Below, in pieces: positions 55,842 to 64,000 of a stretch of DNA of 64,000 bases; the first letter of the stretch is position 1; the number at the start of each line of letters is the position of its first letter. The translations under genes and the position numbers were made by a program. The DNA comes from Pseudoalteromonas sp. 0303 (GTDB taxonomy: Bacteria; Pseudomonadota; Gammaproteobacteria; Enterobacterales; Alteromonadaceae): contig NZ_JABVXF010000006.1 of assembly GCF_013349995.1 (NCBI RefSeq), positions 1 through 64,000 on the forward strand. The letters run 5' to 3'. The notes under the pieces are model-generated. The model worked only from the letters and a program-made list of their open reading frames with translations, searched no databases and was not told the origin of the DNA.

Positions 55842-57665
55842 ATGAGCATCGAAAAGTTAAGAAATATAGCGATTATCGCCCACGTTGACCACGGTAAAAC
55901 AACTTTGGTTGATAAACTGCTTGAGCAATCAGGCACATTAGAAACGCGCGGCGGTAACGAAGAGCGCGTAATGGACTCAAACGACATTGAGAAAGAGCGT
56001 GGTATTACCATTTTAGCTAAGAACACAGCTATCTCTTGGAACGATTACCATATCAATATCGTAGACACCCCAGGACACGCCGACTTCGGTGGTGAAGTAG
56101 AACGCGTACTTTCGATGGCTGACTCAGTATTACTACTTGTTGATGCTCAAGAAGGTCCAATGCCGCAAACGCGTTTCGTAACGCAAAAAGCATTCGCACA
56201 AGGTTTAACGCCGATTGTTGTAATCAACAAAATCGATAAACCAGGTGCACGTCCAGACTGGGTTATGGACCAAGTTTTCGACTTATTCGATAACTTAGGT
56301 GCAACTGATGAACAGTTAGACTTTAAAGTAATCTATGCATCAGCTATCAACGGCTGGGCAACAATGGATTTAGACGAGCCATCAGATAACATGGAACCAA
56401 TGTTCCAGATGATCGTTGACGAAGTATCTCCACCGGATGCAGATCCTGAAGGTGCTTTCCAAATGCAAATTTCTCAGCTTGACTACAACTCGTACATCGG
56501 TGTTATCGGTGTAGGTCGTATCAAGCGTGGTACTGTTCGCCCTAACCAACAAGTAACAATTGTTAGTGCAGATGGTACTAAGCGTAACGGTAAAGTTGGC
56601 CAAGTAATGAGCTACTTAGGTCTTGAGCGTCATGAAGCAGAATCAGCAGGCGCTGGCGATATTATTGCTATCACAGGTCTTGGTGAGCTGAAAATCTCAG
56701 ACACTATCTGTGATGTAAATACCGTTGAAGCATTACCACCGCTAAGTGTTGATGAGCCTACAGTAACAATGACGTTCTCTGTAAATACATCACCATTTGC
56801 AGGTAAAGAAGGTAAATTCGTAACTTCACGTAACATCCTTGAGCGTTTACAAGCTGAGCTTGTTCACAACGTTGCATTACGTGTTGAAGAAACTGACAAC
56901 CCAGATAGCTTCCGTGTTTCTGGTCGTGGTGAGTTACACTTAGGTATCTTAATCGAGAACATGCGTCGTGAAGGTTACGAGCTTGCTGTATCTCGCCCAC
57001 AAGTAATCCTTCGTGAAGTTGATGGTCAAAAAGAAGAGCCATACGAAACACTTACAATCGACTGTCAAGAAGAGCACCAAGGTTCTATCATGGAACAAAT
57101 TGGTCTTCGTAAGGGTGAACTAACAGACATGTCTCCAGATGGTAAAGGCCGTGTACGTATGGACTTTATGATCCCAAGCCGTGGCTTAATTGGTTTCCAA
57201 ACTGAATTCATGACATTAACGTCTGGTTCTGGTCTTCTTTACCACACATTCGATCACTACGGTCCACATAAAGGCGGTACTATCGGTGCTCGTAAGAATG
57301 GTGTAATGATTGCTAACGCAACAGGTAAAGCACTTACTAACGCATTATTCAACTTACAAGACCGTGGTAAGTTATTCATCGGTCACGGTGTTGAAGTTTA
57401 CGAAGGTATGGTTATCGGTATCCACAGCCGTGACAACGACCTAACAGTAAACGCGCTTAAAGGTAAGCAACTTACAAACGTTCGTGCATCTGGTACAGAT
57501 GAAGCACAAACACTTGTTCCACCACTAAACTACACGCTTGAACAAGCGATTGAGTTCATCGATGATGACGAGTTAGTGGAAGTGACACCTGAAAACATCC
57601 GTATTCGTAAGCGTCACTTAACTGAAAGTGAGCGTAAGCGTGCGAGCCGTCAAGCTAAAGACTAA
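55842..57665 (+). CDS. typA: Translational GTPase TypA/BipA
   Basis: The 607-residue GTPase has G1 [16 protein letters not shown]2 RGITI, G3 [16 protein letters not shown]4 NKIDKPGA, an EF-G-like beta barrel and domain V, and the C-terminal TypA-specific domain ([22 protein letters not shown]). It binds the ribosome and aids 50S assembly, particularly in cold or stress. Length matches E. coli BipA (about 607). It is divergent from glnA, the same arrangement as in E. coli. Confidence 0.98.
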   Translation: MSIEKLRNIAIIAHVDHGKTTLVDKLLEQSGTLETRGGNEERVMDSNDIEKERGITILAKNTAISWNDYHINIVDTPGHADFGGEVERVLSMADSVLLLVDAQEGPMPQTRFVTQKAFAQGLTPIVVINKIDKPGARPDWVMDQVFDLFDNLGATDEQLDFKVIYASAINGWATMDLDEPSDNMEPMFQMIVDEVSPPDADPEGAFQMQISQLDYNSYIGVIGVGRIKRGTVRPNQQVTIVSADGTKRNGKVGQVMSYLGLERHEAESAGAGDIIAITGLGELKISDTICDVNTVEALPPLSVDEPTVTMTFSVNTSPFAGKEGKFVTSRNILERLQAELVHNVALRVEETDNPDSFRVSGRGELHLGILIENMRREGYELAVSRPQVILREVDGQKEEPYETLTIDCQEEHQGSIMEQIGLRKGELTDMSPDGKGRVRMDFMIPSRGLIGFQTEFMTLTSGSGLLYHTFDHYGPHKGGTIGARKNGVMIANATGKALTNALFNLQDRGKLFIGHGVEVYEGMVIGIHSRDNDLTVNALKGKQLTNVRASGTDEAQTLVPPLNYTLEQAIEFIDDDELVEVTPENIRIRKRHLTESERKRASRQAKD

Positions 57666-57689
57666 TAAGGTCTTTTAGTTTCACAAAAT

Positions 57690-57725
57690 TAAAACCGCCG
57701 TATTGAAAAATACGGCGGTTTTTTG
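57690..57725 (+). terminator. typA terminator
   Basis: AAACCGCCGTATT and AATACGGCGGTTT form a 13-bp stem around GAAA followed by a T-run, 26 bases after the typA stop. Confidence 0.95.
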
Positions 57726-57740
57726 TTTTAGTGTAAGCCA

Positions 57741-57770
57741 GGTAGGTTGGGTAGAGAAGCGAAACCCAAC
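57741..57770. repeat. GTAGGTTGG...AACCCAAC palindromic repeat, copy 3 (variant)
   Basis: ggtaggttgggtagag followed by aagcgaaacccaac is a shortened variant of the units at 34542 and 34667. It lies directly behind the typA terminator, and a cgcaactcgcaact stretch follows at 57792. Confidence 0.8.
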
Positions 57771-57864
57771 TTAATTTATATAAACTTCTAAACGCAACTC
57801 GCAACTTTTTACTAACTCCCCTATCTGTACTATCTTTTCTAAACCTACCTTGCAGGAGAGTAAG

Positions 57865-58290
57865 ATGTATTTAGTTAGACTGATTTACACAAGTGAAATT
57901 AGCGATGGATTTGGGCCTAATGACATCGAAGATATTCTCGAGAAAGCTAAGCAGAATAATACAGAAAGTAATGTAACTGGGCTACTTTGTTTTAATAGCT
58001 CTCACTTTATGCAATGCCTTGAGGGGTCACGAAAAGCAGTTAATGAAACTTATCATCGTATTCTTAATGACAAACGTCATCGCAATATCATCATGCTGAA
58101 TTACTGTGAAATTTATGAAAGAGAGTTTGAAAATTGGTCTATGGGTTACATTCCTTACACTAAACAAGTGATGCCTATTAACCTAAAATATTCAGGTACC
58201 AGCGAATTTAATCCATTAGCCATGTCGGCAGGAAGCGCCCATAAACTTATGTTGGCTTTACGGGACTCATTGCTCAAACATACTATGTAG
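57865..58290 (+). CDS. BLUF-domain blue-light sensor protein
   Basis: The 141-residue protein is a short BLUF protein that should bind FAD and respond to blue light. Tyr8 (LIYTS), Asn32 (NNTESN), Gln50 (FMQCLEG), Trp91 and Met93 (FENWSMGY) have the same spacing as Tyr21, Asn45, Gln63, Trp104 and Met106 of AppA, recalled from the literature. The part after about 100 holds extra helices but no enzymatic output domain, so it would signal through a partner protein. The ATG at 57865 has a CAGGAG ribosome site. It stands alone. Confidence 0.92.
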   Translation: MYLVRLIYTSEISDGFGPNDIEDILEKAKQNNTESNVTGLLCFNSSHFMQCLEGSRKAVNETYHRILNDKRHRNIIMLNYCEIYEREFENWSMGYIPYTKQVMPINLKYSGTSEFNPLAMSAGSAHKLMLALRDSLLKHTM

Positions 58291-58305
58291 GGCTTATAAG
58301 TGTCA

Positions 58306-59397
58306 CTACAGTGACACTTGCTCACCTTCATTCAATATGTAAAGAGGGACTTGGCTGTTCATCTGTTTTTGCATATGCAGTAATCTTAATAATGCAGAGT
58401 GGCTTGAATGGTCACCCATTTGCCAGCTTGAGTTGCCATAACCCCATGGGATCATCACTTTACAGTTTAGCTCCTCTGCGGCATTTAAGCTGTCTTCTGG
58501 CGTTGTATGGACATAGCGATACCACTTACCGTTTTCTTCATGGTAATAAGAAGCGATAGGCATTAAACATACATCAATCTCGCCGTATTTTTGATTAATA
58601 TCTTGGAAGTGTTTTGAGTAACCGGTATCACCAGCAAAAAACAAGGTTCTACCATTTTGCTCAAGTAACCAACCATTCCACAAATCTTTATTGTGGTCGT
58701 CGTAAATGAAAGGCACCATAATGCGACTGCTAAAATGATGAGCTGGCAGCGCATGAATCGTTAAATCATTAATTTGTGTACTTGCGTACCACGCCAATTC
58801 GGAAATATTAAAGCCACCTGTTGGGAAGTTATCGGCAAACCCTAATGGCACTAAGTAGCGGGGGGCATTGCCAATCTCTTCTATATCCGCCTTGTTAAAA
58901 TGGTCATAGTGAATGTGTGAGTACATTACTGCATCTAAGCCATTAAGTTCAGCTTGTGATGGCCAAAAACCAGGTTTGCGATAAATGCCCCCAGCAAGCT
59001 TAAAGGCAAAGTCTACGGGCGAATCAAACTGATCTTTAACAGGGTCAAACAACAGCTGCTCACCATTTGGTGATTGAATATAAAACCCAGCATGACCTAA
59101 CCAGCGCACCGTAAAACCTGAGTTGATTGCAGGCACATTTTGTTCTGCGTGAAACTGGCATTGTGAGTTGCTGTCATCGCACACCAGTAGTTCTGACTCT
59201 TCATAGCAATTGTCGGTGCAGGTTGTTGGGTATTCTTTATCACCCGGATAAAGGTTGTGGTAGCGACCTTCGTACTCACCCTCGTTTTTTAACGGAGTGA
59301 TAGTGCCTTCACCGGCAATAACATTAACAGTGTTTGAATTACTGCATGCACTTAAAAGTGCTGCCGCAATAAGCGTTGAGAGTGTTTTTAAATGCAT
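58306..59397 (-). CDS. MBL-fold lipoprotein, NAPE-PLD-like
   Basis: The ~363-residue protein has a lipoprotein signal (LIAAALLSAC). Its metallo-beta-lactamase domain has the metal motif HIHYDHF (HxHxDH), FFAGDTGYSKHF (Asp ligand) and H in HALPAHHFSSR. The arrangement VRWLGHAGFYIQSPNGEQLLFDPV is that of the NAPE-PLD / UlaG-like hydrolases, so it may act on phospholipid-type phosphodiesters in the periplasm. The substrate is not known. The ATG at 59397 is chosen over a start at 59436, because it gives a regular lipoprotein signal. Confidence 0.88.
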   Translation of the reverse strand: MHLKTLSTLIAAALLSACSNSNTVNVIAGEGTITPLKNEGEYEGRYHNLYPGDKEYPTTCTDNCYEESELLVCDDSNSQCQFHAEQNVPAINSGFTVRWLGHAGFYIQSPNGEQLLFDPVKDQFDSPVDFAFKLAGGIYRKPGFWPSQAELNGLDAVMYSHIHYDHFNKADIEEIGNAPRYLVPLGFADNFPTGGFNISELAWYASTQINDLTIHALPAHHFSSRIMVPFIYDDHNKDLWNGWLLEQNGRTLFFAGDTGYSKHFQDINQKYGEIDVCLMPIASYYHEENGKWYRYVHTTPEDSLNAAEELNCKVMIPWGYGNSSWQMGDHSSHSALLRLLHMQKQMNSQVPLYILNEGEQVSL

Positions 59398-59483
59398 ACC
59401 ATGCTTACTTTTTATTCTTTGCAGTGAGTTTAGCAAAATAAAATTTAAGATAAATCATTAAAAAAGTAACAAGAGGTTACATA

Positions 59484-59513
59484 AAAAAGCCTACGTTATA
59501 AGTAGGCTTTTGT
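59484..59513 (-). terminator. Terminator of DUF2959 gene
   Basis: AAAGCCTAC (59486-59494) pairs with GTAGGCTTT (59502-59510) with an A-run before and T-run after. It lies 20 bases past the stop of the minus-strand gene at 59533, so it also shields the MBL gene. Confidence 0.88.
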
Positions 59514-59532
59514 TATTAATAGCTTGAGCTGA

Positions 59533-60189
59533 TTAGCCCGCTTTGTTCATTTGCTCAATGAACTTATTAGAGTCTTCAATTGATTTGTTCATGTCATCCA
59601 TTAACACCTTTATATCGCGTTTTAGGCTTGTGAACTCACCTTTGATAGCAGTTACAGCTTGTGCGTTTAGATTATGTTTTAAGTACAAAACATTATCATG
59701 AAGTGATGATAATACTGGCTCCATTTTGCTTTCTGCACTACGCATTGAGCGAAGTAGTTGATCAAATTGGCGCTTAGTTGCATTGAGCTTTTTGCTGCTT
59801 TCACGTTTAAGAGAGGCGCTTTTGTATTGCTCTAGCTCATCGGCCCATTCATCAAATAGCGCTTCGGCGACATCTTCTACTTTATTGATGTTGCTAGTTA
59901 CGTCGTTTGCTGCCGCTAGGCTCGATTCGTAATCATCATTCAGTTGATTGTAGGCATCTTGTAGTTCACCACCATCAAAATTAATCAGCGTGGTTAATCT
60001 GTCTAATGCTGATTGAAACTCTTCTTGCGATTCTTGCTGTGCTTCTTTTGTTTCTTCTACGCGGTCTACTAAAATGTCGCGTTTATGCACACCGACAGAC
60101 TCCATGGCTGAGTAGTAAGCTGACTGACAGCCTGATAATGCCATTGTTACTGCAAATAGTGGTGCACTTAAAAGTGTCAGTTTTTTCAT
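59533..60189 (-). CDS. DUF2959 family lipoprotein
   Basis: The 218-residue protein has a lipoprotein signal (VTMALSGCQSAYYSAMESVGVHKRDILVDRVE; Cys about 21) and a long helical, coiled-coil-forming body with DUF2959 features. It is probably lipid-anchored in the periplasm. Function is unknown. It is divergent from yihY with 86 bp between them. Confidence 0.9.
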   Translation of the reverse strand: MKKLTLLSAPLFAVTMALSGCQSAYYSAMESVGVHKRDILVDRVEETKEAQQESQEEFQSALDRLTTLINFDGGELQDAYNQLNDDYESSLAAANDVTSNINKVEDVAEALFDEWADELEQYKSASLKRESSKKLNATKRQFDQLLRSMRSAESKMEPVLSSLHDNVLYLKHNLNAQAVTAIKGEFTSLKRDIKVLMDDMNKSIEDSNKFIEQMNKAG

Positions 60190-60275
60190 TGAGAATCCTT
60201 TTTAGGTACCTTTCATTTCAAATTATGTGGTGGATTGCTATGATTATCAAAACATTTTAGCAGAAATTAGATTCT

Positions 60276-61148
60276 ATGGATGAGAAGCTCAGTCGATATA
60301 AGTTGCAATTAAGCACTTTTTTAAAGCAACAACCTACTTGGTGGATGCAGTATCTCAATCGCTGTATTGACGATCAAATCACTGTCAATGCGGGTTATTT
60401 GGCTTATGTAACCCTATTATCAATCGTGCCTTTAGTAGCGGTTGGTGTGGCTATTTTTTCTGCTTTTCCAGGATTCGAAAGCACGTTAGTGACCATAGAA
60501 AACTTCTTGTTTACTAATCTTGTGCCGACCTCTACAGATGTAATTAAAGAGCATATCAGCGCTTTTGCCGGTAATGCGAATAAAATGACTGCCGTTGGTG
60601 TGGGTTTTTTAGCGGCGGTATCTTTGTTACTTATTCGCAATGTCGATGCTACATTAAATCGAATTTGGCGTATTAAGAAAAAGCGCCCAATGATGATTTC
60701 GTTTGCCGTTTATTGGATGGTGCTTAGTTTAGGCCCTGTGTTATTAGGGGCTAGTATTGGTGTTACTTCATACATAGTGTCGTTAGTGTCGTTTGCCGAT
60801 CAAGGTATCCCCGGCTTTAGCGGCTTTTTATTGAAATTATTACCTTACATAATTTCAATGATTGGCTTCATTATGCTCTATACTTTAGTTCCTAACACAC
60901 GAGTTCCATTTAGAGCGGCAATTCCGGGCGCTTTGTTTGCAGCTATGTTGTTTGAGCTGACAAAAAAAGGCTTTGCTTTGTACATCAGCCACTTCCCATC
61001 ATACGAAGTTATTTATGGGGCGTTGGCGACAATCCCTATTTTATTTGTATGGGTGTATTTGTCGTGGATTGTCGTATTACTCGGTGCAGAATTTACTGTA
61101 TGTATCAGCTCTGAGAATATCGAGGACACGCCTGATATAGAGGTTTAA
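60276..61148 (+). CDS. yihY: YihY family inner membrane protein
   Basis: The 290-residue protein has about six membrane helices and the UPF0761/YihY motifs: AGYLAYVTLLSIVPLVAVGVAIFSAFPGFES, LLLIRNVDATLNRIWR, LVPNTRVPFRAAIPGALFAA and YGALATIPILFVWVYLSWIVVLLGAEFT. E. coli YihY was once misassigned as RNase BN; the function is unsettled. It precedes dtd as in E. coli, with a hydrolase gene inserted between them. Confidence 0.93.
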   Translation: MDEKLSRYKLQLSTFLKQQPTWWMQYLNRCIDDQITVNAGYLAYVTLLSIVPLVAVGVAIFSAFPGFESTLVTIENFLFTNLVPTSTDVIKEHISAFAGNANKMTAVGVGFLAAVSLLLIRNVDATLNRIWRIKKKRPMMISFAVYWMVLSLGPVLLGASIGVTSYIVSLVSFADQGIPGFSGFLLKLLPYIISMIGFIMLYTLVPNTRVPFRAAIPGALFAAMLFELTKKGFALYISHFPSYEVIYGALATIPILFVWVYLSWIVVLLGAEFTVCISSENIEDTPDIEV

Positions 61149-61173
61149 ATTCACTGCACCTAAGGAGAGCGAG

Positions 61174-62127
61174 GTGCAGTTACATCCACAATATGTTGCC
61201 AACCGTGATTATCACTTAAGTGTTGGCGATGGTCATCAAATCCATGTGCAAGAATATGGTGCGTCTACAGGGATTGCTGTGGTGTTATGCCATGGCGGGC
61301 CTGGTGCGGGTCTATGCCCTGAAAATTGCCGCTTTTTCGACTTAGAACGTTTTCGAGTGATCATGTTCAGTCAGCGCGGTTGCGGTCACTCAACACCCCA
61401 TGATAGTTCAACCAATACCACCTCAGAATTAGTTGCCGATCTCGAGTATTTACGCCAGCAACTCGGCATTGAAAAATGGCTGGTGTGCGGCGAATCGTGG
61501 GGTGCCACTTTGGCACTTGTTTATGCTATCCATCACCAAAAGCATGTTGCAGGGCTTATTTTACGGGCTAGCTTTTTAGCATGTAACAGTGACTTCGAGT
61601 GGCTTTACACAACAAAAGGAGCCGGCGCGCATTTCTATCCTGAATGCTTTAATGAATTTGCACATGATTACACTGATTGGCATGCCTTACTCGACTTTTA
61701 TCAGCAACAACTAAACAGTGACGATCAAATTAAAGCCAGTAAATTTGCCAAGTTATGGTGTCATTGGGAGCAGGTACTATGTCATGGTGAGCCTTTGACA
61801 AACTGGAGTTTACAGGAGCCCCATGTCGGGTTAAATCAAGCAAAGTTAATGGTGCATTATTTTCGTCATCACTGTTTCATTGACGAAGGCTTTATCGCAG
61901 AAAATGCCCATCTACTGACTCATTTACCTATTTGGTTTATTCATGGCCGCGCCGATTTGATTTGTCGATATAGTGCCGTACAGCAGCTTGCTGAACAATT
62001 AAATGCACAATTATTGATTTTAGATGGCATTGGGCACAGCAGCGATAATCAGGTATATTTGGCGGCAATGCGACGTGCCGCAGATTTAATGTATATCAAG
62101 TTATCGAGGGATCAATGCAAGGCTTAA
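61174..62127 (+). CDS. Proline iminopeptidase-like alpha/beta hydrolase
   Basis: The 317-residue protein has the S33 family oxyanion motif CHGGPGAGL near residue 35, the FSQRGCGHSTPH region, the nucleophile elbow CGESWGATLAL (Ser about 107), an acid in IHGRADLICR and a His in DGIGHSSDNQ. It resembles bacterial prolyl aminopeptidases, which remove N-terminal proline, but an esterase role cannot be excluded. The GTG at 61174 follows AAGGAGAG. It overlaps the dtd start by 13 bp, so translation is coupled. Confidence 0.85.
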   Translation: MQLHPQYVANRDYHLSVGDGHQIHVQEYGASTGIAVVLCHGGPGAGLCPENCRFFDLERFRVIMFSQRGCGHSTPHDSSTNTTSELVADLEYLRQQLGIEKWLVCGESWGATLALVYAIHHQKHVAGLILRASFLACNSDFEWLYTTKGAGAHFYPECFNEFAHDYTDWHALLDFYQQQLNSDDQIKASKFAKLWCHWEQVLCHGEPLTNWSLQEPHVGLNQAKLMVHYFRHHCFIDEGFIAENAHLLTHLPIWFIHGRADLICRYSAVQQLAEQLNAQLLILDGIGHSSDNQVYLAAMRRAADLMYIKLSRDQCKA

Positions 62128-62552
62128 TTCAAAGAGTAAAACAAGCAAAAGTAGAAGTGGCAGGCGAAGTGGTTGGTGAAATTTCACAAGGTATTTTGCT
62201 GCTATTAGGTGTTGAAAAACAGGACACCGAGCAAAGCGCCCAGAAACTTTTACACAAGGTCAGCAATTACCGCATTTTTACCGATGAACAAGGAAAGATG
62301 AATTTAAGTTTGAATGATATCAAGGGTGAGTTGTTAGTTGTTTCGCAGTTTACCTTAGCAGCCGACACTAAAAAGGGTATGCGTCCAAGCTTTTCAAGTG
62401 CTGGTACGCCAGAACAAGCCAATACGCTCTATGAGTATTTTATTGCTGAGGCTAAAAAAGCGGGCTTAACAGTGGCTACAGGGCAGTTTGGTGCTGATAT
62501 GCAAGTAAGCCTATGTAACGATGGTCCCGTTACTTTTAATTTATCTGTTTAG
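62115..62552 (+). CDS. dtd: D-aminoacyl-tRNA deacylase
   Basis: The 145-residue protein hydrolyses D-aminoacyl-tRNA (and Gly-tRNAAla) in the cytoplasm. Both catalytic blocks are present: SQFTLAAD near residue 78 and the C-terminal GPVTFNLSV. The length matches E. coli Dtd. It overlaps the hydrolase gene upstream by 13 bp and is 7 bp from the converging methyltransferase-like gene. Confidence 0.97.
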   Translation: MQGLIQRVKQAKVEVAGEVVGEISQGILLLLGVEKQDTEQSAQKLLHKVSNYRIFTDEQGKMNLSLNDIKGELLVVSQFTLAADTKKGMRPSFSSAGTPEQANTLYEYFIAEAKKAGLTVATGQFGADMQVSLCNDGPVTFNLSV

Positions 62553-62559
62553 CAGACAA

Positions 62560-63249
62560 CTACTTTTTGATCATCACGATGTGATTCACGTAGTCGGGGA
62601 TTTTTACAATGCTTGGGCGCTTGCCAAACTCGGTGATTAGCAGGTGCTCAAGTTGTTTTAGTTGCGATGGGTGATTAGATAAAAAATTAATGAACAACAA
62701 GCCATCTTTTGCCATCGCTGCCCTTAGTTTGGTGTAAAACTGGTGCTTGTATAAAAATAATGGCGCATCTACCTCACTGAATAAATCTAGGATAATCCAA
62801 TTGTATTCGTTGTTTTGCTCTAATACTTGCTGCGCATCAAAACAGTGCAGATTATTGGCATGATCGCCACCAAAATAGCGTTTATAGCAGTGAATTATGT
62901 CGGGGTTTTTATCTACTGATGTCAGTTGGCTGTCAGGGTAGGTGTGCTGTAAGTAATTACGAATAGCACCACCGCCTAGCCCTAGTTCTAAAATCTTTTT
63001 AGGTTCCTCTAAGTCTTGCCAAAGCTTTGCAAGGTATTGTAAATGAGGGAAAAGTAATCTGGCAGGTCGGCGTTTTTCAATGACCGATTGTAGGGTTTCG
63101 TTGATCAGTAACCAGCGTAATTGGTTAAGTTGCCTAACTTGAATACTGTAATTGCCTTGTTTATGCCAATAGATGAGTTGCCCTAATCGGTGGCAGTCCT
63201 CAATAAAACTATGTTTTACTGCGCCACTGGGTTCAAGAAAATGTTCCAT
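62560..63249 (-). CDS. Spermidine synthase-like SAM-dependent transferase
   Basis: The 229-residue protein has a Rossmann SAM-binding motif (ILELGLGGGAIRNYL, about residue 85), an acidic residue after strand 2 (LTSVDKNPDIIHCY) and WIILDLFSEVDAPLFLYKHQFYTKL, typical of spermidine-synthase-like proteins. The N-terminal region is shorter than in true SpeE, and the aminopropyl-transfer motif is not clear, so the activity may be methyl transfer. It is a cytoplasmic protein of unknown substrate. Confidence 0.8.
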   Translation of the reverse strand: MEHFLEPSGAVKHSFIEDCHRLGQLIYWHKQGNYSIQVRQLNQLRWLLINETLQSVIEKRRPARLLFPHLQYLAKLWQDLEEPKKILELGLGGGAIRNYLQHTYPDSQLTSVDKNPDIIHCYKRYFGGDHANNLHCFDAQQVLEQNNEYNWIILDLFSEVDAPLFLYKHQFYTKLRAAMAKDGLLFINFLSNHPSQLKQLEHLLITEFGKRPSIVKIPDYVNHIVMIKK

Positions 63250-63477
63250 ATTTCGGGCCTTTAGCTATTTGTTTATTAAAATAATACAATTATTTCAGCA
63301 TAGACCAGCAGGCTTAAAGTGCAATTGTGCATTAGTTTTTACAGCTCAGAATAATAATTTAGGCTGGGTCACCAAAGTATTATTCCAACTTGTTAGAAGA
63401 TCGCGTATCGTAATTCGCATTCCAAAGGCCACGACAGAAAAACAACAGACAGTGGCTGAATTATCACAGGAGTTTTT

Positions 63478-64000
63478 ATGTTTAAAGTGACCACCCCACA
63501 AAGCAGCGAAGATTGGCAAGCGTACTATTCATTACGTTGGCAGGTTTTAAGAGCACCCTGGGGCGAGCCGCGTGGTTCTGAGCAAGATGACTTAGAACAA
63601 GACGCTGAGCACCGCTTTATCAAAAATAATGACGGCGAAGTATTAGGTGTAGCCCGCCTGCATTTTAACAATCATCAGCAAGCGCAAGTTCGTTATATGG
63701 CGGTCGCTGAAGGTAATCGTAACCAGCATATTGGTAGCCGTTTATTACATGAATTAGAAAAAATCGCATGGACTCAAGATGCCGACGAGCTGGTATTGTT
63801 TGCTCGTGAGCGAGCCCTTGATTTCTATAAGCGTCATGGCTACGAATTAAAAGAAAAAGCGCACCTTGCTTATGACGATGTACAGCATTGGAAAATGGTA
63901 AAACAAAAGCCCTCTGAGCCGGGTTGGTTCCGTCATCCAAACTGGACACAAGTACTGCAAAACACGTGGCGTGAGTCGATCCCAATCAGTGATGCGATGG
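63478..64000 (+). CDS. YiiD-like GNAT acetyltransferase, 5' part
   Basis: An open frame starting MFKVTTPQSSEDWQAYYSLRW runs to the window end, so the gene is cut. The N-terminal 140 residues form a GNAT domain (VRYMAVAEGNRNQHIGSRLLHELEKIA, the acetyl-CoA loop; FYKRHGYELKEKA). The next part (GWFRHPNWTQVLQNTWRESIPISDAM) matches the start of the thioesterase-like half of E. coli YiiD, which is also near dtd there. The ATG has an AGGAG ribosome site. Confidence 0.85.
   Translation, partial: MFKVTTPQSSEDWQAYYSLRWQVLRAPWGEPRGSEQDDLEQDAEHRFIKNNDGEVLGVARLHFNNHQQAQVRYMAVAEGNRNQHIGSRLLHELEKIAWTQDADELVLFARERALDFYKRHGYELKEKAHLAYDDVQHWKMVKQKPSEPGWFRHPNWTQVLQNTWRESIPISDAM

Noticed and set aside
55646..55888. 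80-codon plus-strand ORF before typA
   Set aside because: No ribosome site, overlaps the typA start, and has unlikely composition; treated as leader sequence.
63173..63490. 105-codon plus-strand ORF between the transferase and YiiD-like genes
   Set aside because: The first part is antisense to the transferase gene, there is no in-frame start with a ribosome site after it, and it overlaps the YiiD-like start.

Overview
The window looks like a chromosomal stretch of a marine gammaproteobacterium of the Alteromonadales, most likely Pseudoalteromonas or a close relative. This rests on moderate-to-low GC, protein resemblance to that order, and gene orders shared with enteric bacteria: yheT-yheU, cysJIH, and glnG-glnL-glnA-typA followed further on by yihY-dtd-yiiD. 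The genus is an inference from reading; no database search was made.

Layout. 1-330: end of an rRNA operon (23S 3' end, 5S, terminator). 361-1455: a decayed IS630-family element that abuts a response-regulator remnant. 1900-11080: housekeeping and signalling genes (TRIC channel, ComM-like ATPase, orphan OmpR-type regulator, S9 peptidase, CNNM/CBS protein, EAL response regulator, site-2 protease). 11275-16082: an AT-rich microcin-type locus with an HlyD adaptor, a C39-peptidase ABC exporter and two small double-glycine precursor genes. Each precursor is followed by an RNA hairpin and a small membrane protein that is probably its immunity protein. 16235-25035: AtoE transporter, CheV, K+ channel, unknown hydrolase-like protein, EVE protein, TesB and PlsB. 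25247-30484: the complete S10 ribosomal operon with promoter, structured leader and terminator, but without the spc operon that usually follows it. 30490-36050: anchored repeat protein, M19 dipeptidase, YheU/YheT, a DUF3149 mini-protein, a cluster of dispersed and tandem intergenic repeats, and a TonB-like anchored protein. 36051-45000: multidomain secreted endonuclease I, cysJIH, a solute-binding protein, DUF4124 protein and a beta-solenoid lipoprotein. 45163-53200: aconitase, small proteins and the NtrBC two-component system. 53272-57665: DUF4124 protein, glutamine synthetase with a sigma-54 promoter and NtrC site, and TypA. 57865-64000: a BLUF photosensor, an MBL-fold lipoprotein, DUF2959 lipoprotein, YihY, an iminopeptidase-like hydrolase, Dtd, a spermidine-synthase-like protein and a YiiD-like acetyltransferase cut by the window end.

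How genes work together. In the microcin locus HlyD and the C39 ABC protein would form a type I exporter (with a TolC encoded elsewhere) that cleaves the 15-residue leaders and secretes both peptides, while the two related membrane proteins protect the producer. The sulfur genes reduce PAPS to sulfite and sulfite to sulfide. GlnL/GlnG control glnA through the sigma-54 promoter seen upstream of it. The two-cassette microcin locus is the best candidate for an undescribed system.
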